IMG/VR virus record: IMGVR_UViG_3300025789_000038
Span: 1 to 62,743 of that record
Origin: a virus
Direction: 5' to 3' (one strand)
DNA length: 62,743 nucleotides
How positions within the stretch are numbered: the first letter of the stretch is position 1; the number at the start of each line of letters is the position of its first letter. Both the position numbers and the translations under genes were made by a program. The notes under the pieces are model-generated. The model had not been told where the DNA came from. It made no database searches and saw only the letters and a list, made by a program, of their open reading frames with translations. Positions 42,301-50,743 of this stretch are shown here, in pieces.

Positions 42301-43859
42301 ACAATGCAGAACAAATTTCGTATTATGAAATACCAAATAGTAGGATAGAAATAAAGAACGGTCAAGCACAAACGACAAACATTTTACTAAATCATTATGA
42401 CACATATTTTTTAAGCCGACAAATCCCCGTCCCTACATTACTTACTACAACCCCACTTGTTACTACTATAACAAATACCACCACAACGGGGACGATAGTT
42501 GCATCCCAAGTTCAAACTTTTGACAGTAGCAATTCAATAATTTCTTTAAAAAATTTTGGGGTAAGATTTGAAAGCAAATCCCCTAGCAATACTTGGGGGC
42601 TTAATATTTATAATCAAGGGCGACCATTTACAAGCAATCTCTACGAGCAAGTAATACATAAAATAAATTCAGTAGCCCTAACAGGCACTTTATCTATCAA
42701 CGGTGCTTTGAATTATTTGCAATATTTTTCAGATACATTGATACAAGATTTTGATGTAAAAAATACATTGGGTATTTCGGGGGCTGTATTTGATACGGGG
42801 GTTGTTTGGTTCTTGACACAATTCAGCAACTTTAAAGTAGGGTACAACGACAACCTGTTAAGAGTAGATTCAACAGGAACGGTAAGTGTTGCTTCCGCAA
42901 GTAATGTGTGGGGAAACCCTGAAAGAGAAATAGGGGATGTTTACGGATGCCAACTAATAGACAAGTGTAGCATACAGACTTTAGGTAAATTGACTATGTT
43001 TGTTGATAGGCAGCAATGTGATGTTTTGCAGTTTAATTTTTCTTCTTTCAAATCAATGATTAGTGATGAAAATGAGATACTGCCTAATGTGATAAAAGGC
43101 AAAATAGATAGTTCTTTTAGGGCTAAATTAAAGGCTATTGCAGCAGATGGCACTAAGTTTTTTGTAGGGGGAATAGACCCGCTTGAAAACAAATATCTAT
43201 TGACCGACTTCTCTTTAAATAATATCAGTTACATAAACCAAAGCAGGAATTATACCCCACTAGACAACAATACAACAACATTTGATATTAATACTACCAA
43301 TGTTACGGGGGATGTATCTTTTACGCCCGAAATGTATGCAAGTATTGATGGTGACTTATTGAATAAGCAGTTGTTCACATTTAACAACGGTGCAATATAT
43401 TCCCACCATAACATAAATACGAATAACTCATTCAATGTGTTTTATGGGGTACAATGCGAAAGTATTATTGAAATAGTTTGTGCCACACAAGCATTGTCAC
43501 AAGTGTTCTTCCAAGCACTATCAAATTACTGTAAGCAAAATCTTTTATTTGCAGATAGGATAATAACACAAACGGGTCAAAAGTCTTATTTGTTATTAAA
43601 CAACTTTCAATGGGGTCAATTCTTTAGTTCGGCAGGATTCTTACGGGATATGAATACCCCTACTGATTCCAACACAACCCCAACAGTACTTGGCAATATC
43701 GTTCAAGAGGGTAACCCATTATACGGGCAATGGATACAAATAAGGTTAATAACAGACAGCAGTACTGCCAATAATTATATGGAGTACTTTGGTAGCGAAG
43801 TAACGATGTTTGATTCAAAGCGTGACCCTATATTAGAGAAGGGGCAACTTCGGGAATAA
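39339..43859 (+). CDS. Tail stabilisation-type protein with carboxypeptidase-regulatory-like domains
   Basis: A 1506-residue virion protein. The N-terminal 250 residues (NVTSYESATNEYGD, LYVPFALPSGDNYCIGAKGF, CFIYNSNGNHSIYR) follow the repeat pattern of stabilisation/nozzle proteins of short-tailed phages, which fold as beta-propellers below the portal. Two carboxypeptidase-regulatory-like beta domains appear at about 592-640 (GYVYETSQNGFPQSP, TDHNGFYWF) and 690-735 (GKIILNNSNGEGIPNVPIVL, NDDGTFSL). The rest is beta-rich. It probably plugs or extends the tail. The end overlaps the converging gene by 32 bases. Confidence 0.6.
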   Translation: MQHTNKLIPLKVNADLSAAYFDAYTARYLKNVTSYESATNEYGDIKEGNNAASLKKLQSNELYVPFALPSGDNYCIGAKGFAVTNEVYCFIYNSNGNHSIYRVSASNRTADLVYQNACLNFQLQPQYFIASIVLLPIKLTDPDTGITVIKRDLYWADGFNDAGYLRVDDAIGSQGFNSTIYPYFNGNYDPCSLIRMGFETPDKEIQIAEIPVTSADVGIPNNVLYQGFQFRIRNTNVFGVPSEHGIISDLYFSGVNDCMVSSSTSPRCLSLTFDAGNPFNNSIDVEYRIGNSDQWYKDTTLFLYQGSTVGSWWTRSRNSNVTYNASTNQITYTFCNNGEQTPVSQDETNRTENPIPKSPQVLFELNQKLALANFKQGFSPLSSNILNNCKLTLSETPVTVTATRTITILVAIINEVTGNVNGVFKNGTRGYVWGDPNEALAYKQYFTNIYQSGFIGYLNDGSVAISEQVYWNGGSYSLDETFANQNIVFQRFTFTGVSAGVKVFRLASHLYDPTSGTDFQSTSTTVRGVYQINNNYLNIGQYPFLTAPQNDYGSGILTKELVIDVSNGDYTTFNDTKMMVIADFAANSDLLRVISGYVYETSQNGFPQSPMELIRLTNGHGATSVITDHNGFYWFRSQQAGSVSCGFNFYYNCVQVAVSSSLQGHGMTTSDITINTKDKAYEQMFDLPCNRAIIQGKIILNNSNGEGIPNVPIVLTRGGHTTSNDDGTFSLVCHDDAQNGGVRIDELIISGGSCAFTGINGTTIPTIPITINACTGGCTERVYDIGTVYLEYKSFKSLLTGGKYAYALIPKDGLRAGYAQPIGVLQVPSIPQSQAINAYQTNLQITNNPTFPLDITECTVAVSKELSLSDYVTWIVDKVDFVDNTGAVNIYSPSQIRIWYASLNKFNANNNYNTTCNWQFIPQGQSTPTVGDKVSFILNGDNSFFSKNISAVVKYDTTGQYFLIDYNSELKGLLANAIIRITRPNAINNAEQISYYEIPNSRIEIKNGQAQTTNILLNHYDTYFLSRQIPVPTLLTTTPLVTTITNTTTTGTIVASQVQTFDSSNSIISLKNFGVRFESKSPSNTWGLNIYNQGRPFTSNLYEQVIHKINSVALTGTLSINGALNYLQYFSDTLIQDFDVKNTLGISGAVFDTGVVWFLTQFSNFKVGYNDNLLRVDSTGTVSVASASNVWGNPEREIGDVYGCQLIDKCSIQTLGKLTMFVDRQQCDVLQFNFSSFKSMISDENEILPNVIKGKIDSSFRAKLKAIAADGTKFFVGGIDPLENKYLLTDFSLNNISYINQSRNYTPLDNNTTTFDINTTNVTGDVSFTPEMYASIDGDLLNKQLFTFNNGAIYSHHNINTNNSFNVFYGVQCESIIEIVCATQALSQVFFQALSNYCKQNLLFADRIITQTGQKSYLLLNNFQWGQFFSSAGFLRDMNTPTDSNTTPTVLGNIVQEGNPLYGQWIQIRLITDSSTANNYMEYFGSEVTMFDSKRDPILEKGQLRE

Positions 43860-44601
43860 CAGATGATATATATTTTGATTCCACCACACGGTAATCATTC
43901 CCATTAACGGAAACTATTGTGTTAGAAGCATAGCTAGGGATAGAAATAATATCTTCTTTTTTATATAGCTTTTCATTTGTAACGTAAGCTACTTTAAAAG
44001 CAATGGTTTTTCTTTTACTTAGTTCTTTGGTAGTTTCAAGGCTTTCTTTTTCTTTACGCCTTATTTCTGTACGCAAATCCCAATTAGCAGGGGAGTTGTG
44101 CATCTTGTAGAGGTTATCTTGTTTTGCTTGGTTTAGCTTCCTTATCTTTTCGTCACGACTTAAACGATAAGCAGCCAAACTATCTTCATTCAAGCATATT
44201 TCTTCTTGGTGTAAAAAAGTATAGAAGGGGTGTGGGATTATTTCATTGTCTTTTAAGATGCCGTAGGTTTGGATAAATTCCCCTGCAACTTCTTTAGCCA
44301 ATACATTGAAATAAAAATCTGTTTCTGTTTCATCTACTAAGTAGTGGCTTTTAGTTTCACTTAATGAAGCAGATGATTCTATAAAATGATGGTAAATAAG
44401 TAAATCCCCTATTTCAGCAAGTGGCAGTTGTTTTTTAGCAATATCAGAAATAGATACTATCTCACCACATTGAAGGTTACGGGTGTACCATACAAAAGAT
44501 TGGTGGTGGTATATTTCTTCACCTTCACGGTTTTTAACTAAGGATTCCTTTGAAACTCTAACTATTATATTAGGGGATATGGCGATGTATTTATTGCTCA
44601 T
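43828..44601 (-). CDS. GroES-like protein with a large insertion
   Basis: A 257-residue leftward gene in a rightward structural region. The N-terminal part (IAISPNIIVRVSK, GEIVSISDIAKK, LAEIGDLLIYHHFIE) and the end (KKEDIISIPSYASNTIVSVNGNDYRVVESKYI) parallel the first and last strands of Cpn10, including the GDxVxxP..AGTEVxxxGxxYxxVxxxxI closing pattern. A helical insert of about 90 residues (SLAAYRLSRDEKIRKLNQAK) lies between. It may be a specialised co-chaperonin like T4 gp31. I chose the ATG at 44601. Cpn10 homology is by pattern and needs structural proof. Confidence 0.6.
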   Translation of the reverse strand: MSNKYIAISPNIIVRVSKESLVKNREGEEIYHHQSFVWYTRNLQCGEIVSISDIAKKQLPLAEIGDLLIYHHFIESSASLSETKSHYLVDETETDFYFNVLAKEVAGEFIQTYGILKDNEIIPHPFYTFLHQEEICLNEDSLAAYRLSRDEKIRKLNQAKQDNLYKMHNSPANWDLRTEIRRKEKESLETTKELSKRKTIAFKVAYVTNEKLYKKEDIISIPSYASNTIVSVNGNDYRVVESKYISSVIPEVAPSLI

Positions 44602-44660
44602 TTTTTCTAGTTTAATTAATTCGTGCAAATTTATGTACTTTTACACAATAATTATAATTT

Positions 44661-47141
44661 ATGGACTTATTTGCTTCGGAGTGTTACAAACAGCTTAATC
44701 CAAATAAAAAAGATGCAAAATGGTTTAACGATGTAATAACTATATTCAGACGAGATTGGGTACAGTTAGTCAATCGTGAACGTGCTATTGAAAATAGACA
44801 GATACTATTTTCACAGCAACCAATGGACAATGTAAAGGCTTTTTTTAGCGATAAAGAGTTTTTAGAAAATACCGATTTCGTTCCTTTGGGAATTTGGGGG
44901 CGTATATTCAATATCATCTTGGAAGAATTGCGAAGCGACCCCCCCGAAATAACAGTAAGGGCAAATGATGAATCAGCAATGATGGATAAGCAAGCAGATA
45001 TTAAAAGATTGTCTACTTTTACCCAACATCAAAAAGCAGTATCTGAATTAAATTCAAGGGTAGGATTACCCCCTTTGCCAGCAGACGATACAAAGTTTAA
45101 GACCAACATAAAAGAAATGCTTTTATACGGGTTAGACCCCAATGACAAAGAAGATATAGACTTCTTTCATAGGAATGACTTTATCCGATTAAAGCAAGAA
45201 ATCGCCGCTAACAAAGTAATAAGTGCCGTACTAAATGTAAACAACTACGACAAAGAAATATTAGAGGACAACGTTATAGACATTCTTAGCACAAATACTT
45301 GTACAGTACATAAATATGTTAGCCAAACAACAGGGGAACAAAAGATACAAAGGATATTCCCCGAAGAAGTATATGGCATATTTGGCAATAAACGTGATGG
45401 CTCTAGGGATATTTGTAACGGGTGGGTACAGAATGTCCCATTAAGGGATTTTATCGCAATGGCAGGTCAGGATTTCGACTTTGAAAGGGATTGGTATCAA
45501 TTACTATGGGCTTTAAATTTCAGCAACAACAGCACCTACACTGGTTTTACACAGGGGAATAGGGAATACAACGGGAAACATCACCCAAATTACGAAAGCG
45601 ATAAAGACTATTTCTCACAAGCGCAAGGTTATAGTGGGGAGTTTGGGGGCAAATTCCTTTCTTGGGAACAAGCCTATACTTATAATGTCCAAGTGGGGTA
45701 TATAGAGTTTTGCTCGATAGATGCCACAAAGTCATACCTATCAAAAAAAGATAAGAACGGGAAAGAAATAGAAGTAGGCAAGATTGTCCCTTATGGTTAT
45801 GACTTAGACGACAAAGAAGTTACAGAAGGGTATGTAGTAGAAAATATCACTAACGAGCAATTTTATTATAGTTACTTTTTACCGACTACAAGCATCTCCC
45901 AATGGATATATAATTTCGGCAAAGTAATCTATCAAGATACACAAGGGGTAAACGATGAATATTCTTGTGGGAATATGATAGTTTACCGTAAAGAAGGTGC
46001 AAGCGCAGTAGATATATCCAAGACGGATATTTTCAAGGCAAACCAAGCGGCTTATAGGATATTATGGTTGCTATCAAAAGTACAGCCTAACAAAGAAGAT
46101 TACGATTGGGATGAAGTAATGGAGTTGGCGCAATTATTCAAAAGGGAATACCAACAAGACAATGAAGATTCCCCTATCTTTTCAGTAGGGAATATCTTAG
46201 AGGATATAGTAAAGGTTCAAAAGCAATCACACGTTAGGATTAGGGTAAGACCTAGAATAGATGGCAGAAAAACCCAAGACTATCATAGAATAGAAGTACA
46301 GCAACCCCGTGACCTACAATCAATGTGGATAGAATCAATAGAAAAAACAGCCATTGAAAACATTGCCCAAATGGTAGGGCTTAATGATGTAAGATTAGGA
46401 CAAGTACAAAATGCAAGAAAAGGCTTTAAGGCTTCCGAAATGGAAACAACCCAAAGCGAAAAAAGCACAGGGTATATATTTAGGATAATACAGTATGTAA
46501 AAGAACGTATATGTACTAGGATACTAAACACAACCCAAGATGCAATAGCTTTTGAAGATAGTTTGGCTTGTGATTGGATTAGGTCAATAATAGGGGAATT
46601 ACAGTTCAACAACTTGAAAAACCTAAAAGACTATGCAGATAAAAACAAGGCAGCACATAGATTAGGGTTATATGTAGGTAACTACATTACAGCTATGGAT
46701 AGACAAAAGGTTATCCAAGCAGCAGATATGGCATTGGCTAATCAAGACGGCAAAGGTGGAATAGAATTAAACGAATGGGGAATTATTACCCGTGAAAAAG
46801 ACCCAAGACAAGGGTTAGCATTATTAGAGCAATATCGTGAGAAAGCAAGAAAGCGTACAAGAAAAGAAAAGTTGGAAGAAATAAAAATGCAGCAAGACCA
46901 CCAAAAAGAAATGCAAGCAAACGAAGCTAAAATGCAACAAGCAAAAGATGCAGCAGATATTCAAAAGGCTCAAATCCCTGCACAAGCTATGGTACAAGTT
47001 GCACAACTTAACAATAAGACTAAAGAAGATATTACAGATAAGAAGATAGAAAACGAACCTGCAAAACAACAGACAAGAACGGCTAACCAAAAAGACTTAG
47101 CTACACACAAATCAGATTTGCAGCAACAAGAAAGTTACTAA
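44661..47141 (+). CDS. Portal protein
   Basis: An 826-residue portal, the ring through which DNA enters and leaves. Support: position upstream of scaffold and capsid genes, size typical of crAss-like and related portals, and a layout of N-terminal helices (RAIENRQILFSQQPM), mixed wing region, a long stem-like segment (RVRPRIDGRKTQDYHRIEVQQPRDLQSMW), GLNDVRLGQVQNARKGFKASEM, and a C-terminal coiled, Q/A/K-rich barrel (residues 720-826). It ends at a terminator. No other gene here fits a portal better. Confidence 0.75.
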   Translation: MDLFASECYKQLNPNKKDAKWFNDVITIFRRDWVQLVNRERAIENRQILFSQQPMDNVKAFFSDKEFLENTDFVPLGIWGRIFNIILEELRSDPPEITVRANDESAMMDKQADIKRLSTFTQHQKAVSELNSRVGLPPLPADDTKFKTNIKEMLLYGLDPNDKEDIDFFHRNDFIRLKQEIAANKVISAVLNVNNYDKEILEDNVIDILSTNTCTVHKYVSQTTGEQKIQRIFPEEVYGIFGNKRDGSRDICNGWVQNVPLRDFIAMAGQDFDFERDWYQLLWALNFSNNSTYTGFTQGNREYNGKHHPNYESDKDYFSQAQGYSGEFGGKFLSWEQAYTYNVQVGYIEFCSIDATKSYLSKKDKNGKEIEVGKIVPYGYDLDDKEVTEGYVVENITNEQFYYSYFLPTTSISQWIYNFGKVIYQDTQGVNDEYSCGNMIVYRKEGASAVDISKTDIFKANQAAYRILWLLSKVQPNKEDYDWDEVMELAQLFKREYQQDNEDSPIFSVGNILEDIVKVQKQSHVRIRVRPRIDGRKTQDYHRIEVQQPRDLQSMWIESIEKTAIENIAQMVGLNDVRLGQVQNARKGFKASEMETTQSEKSTGYIFRIIQYVKERICTRILNTTQDAIAFEDSLACDWIRSIIGELQFNNLKNLKDYADKNKAAHRLGLYVGNYITAMDRQKVIQAADMALANQDGKGGIELNEWGIITREKDPRQGLALLEQYREKARKRTRKEKLEEIKMQQDHQKEMQANEAKMQQAKDAADIQKAQIPAQAMVQVAQLNNKTKEDITDKKIENEPAKQQTRTANQKDLATHKSDLQQQESY

Positions 47142-47175
47142 ATAAAAAAGCCCCTAAATAACTAGGGGCTTACCT
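47142..47175. terminator. Intrinsic terminator after portal gene
   Basis: AGCCCCTA (47149-47156) and TAGGGGCT (47163-47170) form a perfect 8-base stem with a 6-base loop, with an A run on the left and T-rich sequence on both strands. It separates the portal gene from the convergent gene at 47154 and overlaps the latter's stop region. Confidence 0.85.
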
Positions 47176-47597
47176 TCTTTTACGAGTTTTTCTTTTACAG
47201 TTTTTAGTATAGCCGAAAGTGTTGATTTTGCTAAACCAATATCTCCATTAAATAGATATTGAAATATCATTTCTCTACTTTCTTCGTATCCTCCATTAGC
47301 CCTTTTTGGTTGTTCTAAACAATCATAAAACTTTTTAAGGTAGTCAAAATCTAATTTAAGAGAGTTGTCTATATCTTCGTACATTTCGCCCCTTAATTTC
47401 ATTTCTATTGTTTTCCAAGACCAACCATTGTCCCAAAATTCTTCTATTAAATGTAGCATAGAAACTTCAACCCCTGTTTTTTTAAAATTGGCAACAGCGA
47501 TAGATATGGGAACCCCATCTTGGTAAAATAGTTTACCAACACCCTTTAAGCACACAAACCTTCCTCCAATATATTCTACTAAAAATTCACTATTCAT
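47154..47597 (-). CDS. Hypothetical protein, partner of RHH regulator
   Basis: A 147-residue protein without a recognised family. An N-terminal beta part (FLVEYIGGRFVCLKGVGKLFYQDG) is followed by helices (VSMLHLIEEFWDNGWSWKTIEM, YLKKFYDCLEQPKR, GLAKSTLSAILKTVKEKL). It starts 3 bases after the RHH gene and shares its promoter. The arrangement of a small regulator gene followed by an unknown partner resembles toxin-antitoxin or accessory (moron) modules, but no toxin fold was identified. Confidence 0.65.
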   Translation of the reverse strand: MNSEFLVEYIGGRFVCLKGVGKLFYQDGVPISIAVANFKKTGVEVSMLHLIEEFWDNGWSWKTIEMKLRGEMYEDIDNSLKLDFDYLKKFYDCLEQPKRANGGYEESREMIFQYLFNGDIGLAKSTLSAILKTVKEKLVKEGKPLVI

Positions 47598-47600
47598 AAT

Positions 47601-47924
47601 TTATATTTTTTCAATTAAAACGGGTTGAATAATACCCCTATCAATAATTGTGTTGATAGGGGTATTTGTTTTTTGGGATATTATCTTTAATGCCTCGTGT
47701 TCGTCAGTAGATATATAAGTACTACTCCAAACCCTTTTTTGACTAACCATTTCAGTTATACATTCGGGACATTCATTGAAATCCCTTATCAAAGTTATTA
47801 TTTTCTTTCTAAGATAGGAACGTATAGTAACCTTTGGGTTATCCCTTTTAATTTTTTCTTCAAATGCTTTCCACTCGTTTTCAGTCCTAGTGGGTTTTAA
47901 TTGAACAACGTTCCTTTTTGCCAT
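47601..47924 (-). CDS. Ribbon-helix-helix-like regulator
   Basis: A 107-residue protein. The C-terminal half reads WSSTYISTDEHEALKIIS then KTNTPINTIIDRGIIQPVL, the strand-helix-helix pattern of ribbon-helix-helix DNA-binding proteins. A CPEC motif in the middle could bind metal. The N-terminal half is basic. It is the first gene of a leftward pair with its own consensus promoter inside the rightward structural block, so it may control that promoter. Confidence 0.65.
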   Translation of the reverse strand: MAKRNVVQLKPTRTENEWKAFEEKIKRDNPKVTIRSYLRKKIITLIRDFNECPECITEMVSQKRVWSSTYISTDEHEALKIISQKTNTPINTIIDRGIIQPVLIEKI

Positions 47925-47944
47925 ATAATCACTTTGAAAGATTA

Positions 47945-47975
47945 CAAAGGTAATGGAATGTTATTTAAGAACAAA
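47945..47975 (-). promoter_or_regulatory. Consensus promoter of the leftward RHH pair
   Basis: Minus-strand TTTG (47975-47972), a 19-base spacer and TACCTTTG (47952-47945). It matches the host-type consensus fully, so the pair can be transcribed by unmodified host polymerase, independent of the late transcript. Confidence 0.72.
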
Positions 47976-48009
47976 ATCGGTTGCAATTTTACATCGTAAT
48001 TAATTATTT

Positions 48010-49128
48010 ATGATTCGCACCCACAGCAAATTCATTTTCAACACGGATACAGAAATAACAGGAGGAGGCGGTGATGATGCCGCAGTCCTAGAGGCTAGGA
48101 AGAAAAGAGACGAATATTATAGTTCTTTGGAAACCCCTGCAAATAAAGTTGATAACGTAGATGATAAGTCAGAAGAAGTTATTGACGAAACCCCTTTAAA
48201 GATTGGCGCAAAACAAAGAGAAGAAGTTACCCCAATAGTTGAAGAAAAAAAAGACGATGCCCCTGCTAAAATCGAATTGACAGACGAAGCAGTCGCAGAA
48301 TACCTTAAAAAGAAAACGGGTCGTGATGATGTTTCTGATTTATTTAAACCCGTAGTTGATGAAAAGGCAGAAAAATCAAGACGTAAATCAGAATCCCTTG
48401 CTTGGGGGTTACAAAACAAGCTGATTGATGCAGAAAGTTTTGAATTGTTTACAAAAGTAAATGCAAACCCACACCAAGCAGTTTATGAACAACAACTTGA
48501 AGAAGCAAGACAAGAAGAAGGATTTGACGAAGATGATTTCAAGGCGGAATATGACGAAAAGTTTGGATTAAACGAAGATAAAGAAAGCGCAAAGTATAAG
48601 AGAGGGCAAAAACTTCTTAATGCACTTGCAAAAAACATTATCGAAAGTACATTCCCCGAAATAGTAAGCCTAGAAAGCAAATACAGTTCTTTTGAAGAAG
48701 AAAAGTCAAAAGAAGAAAAGATAAACAAAGAAGTTCTTTCAAAAGCCCCAACATACAAGGCTATTATAGAAGAAGTAAAGACCGAATTGAAAAGTTTGGA
48801 ATTGCCAATAGCAGGAGTTGATTGGACTTTAAAAGTAGATGCTAGTGAAGCGATAGAAGGATATATTGAACACTTCTTATCTGAATCAGAAGCTAGAAAG
48901 CAAATACTAAACGGTGCTACAAAAGAGCAAATATCTACAATAGTAAAAAATGCCATCATAGTAGAAAACTTGCCAAGCATATTGTCAGATGCGGTAAACA
49001 AGGGGGTTATCAGACACAAGGGGGGATTGAAAGGTATATTGAAAGACAGGGTTGCATTAAGCAATGGGACAGAAGTAAAGACGGGGATAGAAAAAAGAAA
49101 CGCTTATTATAGTGCGGAAAATAATTAA
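48010..49128 (+). CDS. Scaffold / capsid assembly protein
   Basis: A 372-residue very acidic, lysine-rich, helical protein directly upstream of the capsid gene. It has a disordered N-terminus with GGGG, a long charged region (TDEAVAEYLKKKTG, YEQQLEEARQEEGFDEDDF), and a small basic C-terminal helix region typical of scaffolding proteins that contact the capsid protein. Position between portal and major capsid is the classic scaffold site. No protease motif was seen. Confidence 0.68.
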   Translation: MIRTHSKFIFNTDTEITGGGGDDAAVLEARKKRDEYYSSLETPANKVDNVDDKSEEVIDETPLKIGAKQREEVTPIVEEKKDDAPAKIELTDEAVAEYLKKKTGRDDVSDLFKPVVDEKAEKSRRKSESLAWGLQNKLIDAESFELFTKVNANPHQAVYEQQLEEARQEEGFDEDDFKAEYDEKFGLNEDKESAKYKRGQKLLNALAKNIIESTFPEIVSLESKYSSFEEEKSKEEKINKEVLSKAPTYKAIIEEVKTELKSLELPIAGVDWTLKVDASEAIEGYIEHFLSESEARKQILNGATKEQISTIVKNAIIVENLPSILSDAVNKGVIRHKGGLKGILKDRVALSNGTEVKTGIEKRNAYYSAENN

Positions 49129-49155
49129 AACAAACAAACAATAAAATAAAACAAT

Positions 49156-50721
49156 ATGGCAATACCTTCATTTAGCAACTCGCCTAGATTCCAACAAAAA
49201 CCTTTTACGGTTGATGGGTTATTGACAATGGCAAATTTAAACCAAGCGATAGGGGCTATCACTTGGACAGGTTCAGCGCAGAATGCGTTAGGTTTGAATA
49301 AGAATGACCTGCAAGGGACTACATTCCAGAAGAACATCATTCACGAATTGATTAACCTAAAAGGGGAAAACATAGATTACAACTTTATGTTTGACTTGTT
49401 CAATACAGGGGAAACAATGGTGAACACTAAGCGTTTCTACAACAGGTATGCAGGTGAGCCAAACTTTAATATTTACTTTGGTGCTACTGTAACAAGTACT
49501 GCAACAACTGTAAACGGTATTACTACCCAAATTGCAACAGGTACTATCATACCTTCAAACCACAGCCAAAACGGGGTTTACTCTTTGCCATCAGCAGGGT
49601 ATCGTATCTTGGATAAAGAAACGAACACAATGTATGAAGTAGTTGCAAAGGATTCAAGTATCCCTAATGCACATAAAATCCAAGTGCGTTCTTTGGCTTC
49701 AAACACAACCCCTATTACTTTGTATGCCAACAAGCCTTACTTAGTATTGGAGGCGGTTGCGGTAGGTGGTTATTCTTGTGCTATCCCTAAAGAAAGTTTT
49801 GAAACTTTAGGTTGGGCTAGAGAAAACTATTTCCTAAGAGCAAGAAAAGATGCTTCTTATCAAATTGATACTTTGCGTGGTTTGTTAGACCAAGCACGTT
49901 ATGCAGTATTCATTGATGCAGAAGGTAAAGAGTTTGATGCTTTCGATACTTATGAAATGCAACAACTTAGAAAGAAACTAAGATATTTCTTGAATATCCA
50001 CTGCTTTAGCGGTAGTCCCGATTTCAACTCTGTATATCAAAATACAGGCGGTTTGACAAATCAAGGTCTTGATAGTTGGACTATTGGTTTCTACGGTATG
50101 AACCCTTCATTGTTTTATGGTGGTGCTTCATTGATTCCTTTCTCTGCATCTATTGGATTTGATTGGGAAAGTGATTACGAACCATTCTTGCTTTACAATG
50201 ATGGCTTTAAGAGAACAAAAGAATTTACTGCTTTGGGAGGCTTAGGGTTCAACCTTAAAACAGTTGACCGTACAAATAAATTGGTTGCCCGTACAGTAGT
50301 AGGTACACTTGCTTTCGATGCTTTCAAAAGAAGTGCAAATGAAAGAGGTGAAAAAGATGCCGAAACAGCAATCAACAAAATCGGTCTTTCTGCATACTCT
50401 TATAAGGGTCGTGTAGTGACATTGAAAGAACTTGGTGCTTTAAGTGATGAACGTTCAATAGGTTCTGATAACAACCGTTACATATCTTACTTTATGCCTC
50501 ACGGCGGTTTGACAGACGGTAACGGTAAAGAATTGAAAGCTATGGAGTTCTATCAAATCCAAAGCAATCAATGGGGTGGTGCTTACACAGAACACTACCG
50601 TGACTTGCGTAACCTTGCAGGTGGTTGTGAAGCAATCGAAATTGATTGTGAAGAATCAATGTGTATGATTTTGCATAACGCAGAGTTCTGGGCAGTTGCA
50701 CAAGGTTATCAAAACAACTAA
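49156..50721 (+). CDS. Major capsid protein
   Basis: A 521-residue protein called as the HK97-fold major capsid protein on position (after scaffold), size, and composition. FSNSPRFQQKPFTVDGLLTMANLNQAIG starts the N-terminal arm, ETLGWARENYFLRARKDASYQIDTLRGLLDQARYAVF resembles a spine helix, and the centre is beta-rich. Codon usage is more uniform and C-richer than neighbours (for example AAC, TTC and GGT codons), as in highly expressed genes. It is the probable chief client of the phage chaperonin. Confidence 0.75.
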   Translation: MAIPSFSNSPRFQQKPFTVDGLLTMANLNQAIGAITWTGSAQNALGLNKNDLQGTTFQKNIIHELINLKGENIDYNFMFDLFNTGETMVNTKRFYNRYAGEPNFNIYFGATVTSTATTVNGITTQIATGTIIPSNHSQNGVYSLPSAGYRILDKETNTMYEVVAKDSSIPNAHKIQVRSLASNTTPITLYANKPYLVLEAVAVGGYSCAIPKESFETLGWARENYFLRARKDASYQIDTLRGLLDQARYAVFIDAEGKEFDAFDTYEMQQLRKKLRYFLNIHCFSGSPDFNSVYQNTGGLTNQGLDSWTIGFYGMNPSLFYGGASLIPFSASIGFDWESDYEPFLLYNDGFKRTKEFTALGGLGFNLKTVDRTNKLVARTVVGTLAFDAFKRSANERGEKDAETAINKIGLSAYSYKGRVVTLKELGALSDERSIGSDNNRYISYFMPHGGLTDGNGKELKAMEFYQIQSNQWGGAYTEHYRDLRNLAGGCEAIEIDCEESMCMILHNAEFWAVAQGYQNN

Positions 50722-50743
50722 TTAAACAATAAAACGTAGATAA

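Noticed and set aside
44626-44633. TAAATTTG on the minus strand as a promoter for the GroES-like gene
   Set aside because: The -7 match is exact, but no TTTG is found at a suitable spacing upstream; left out as too weak.
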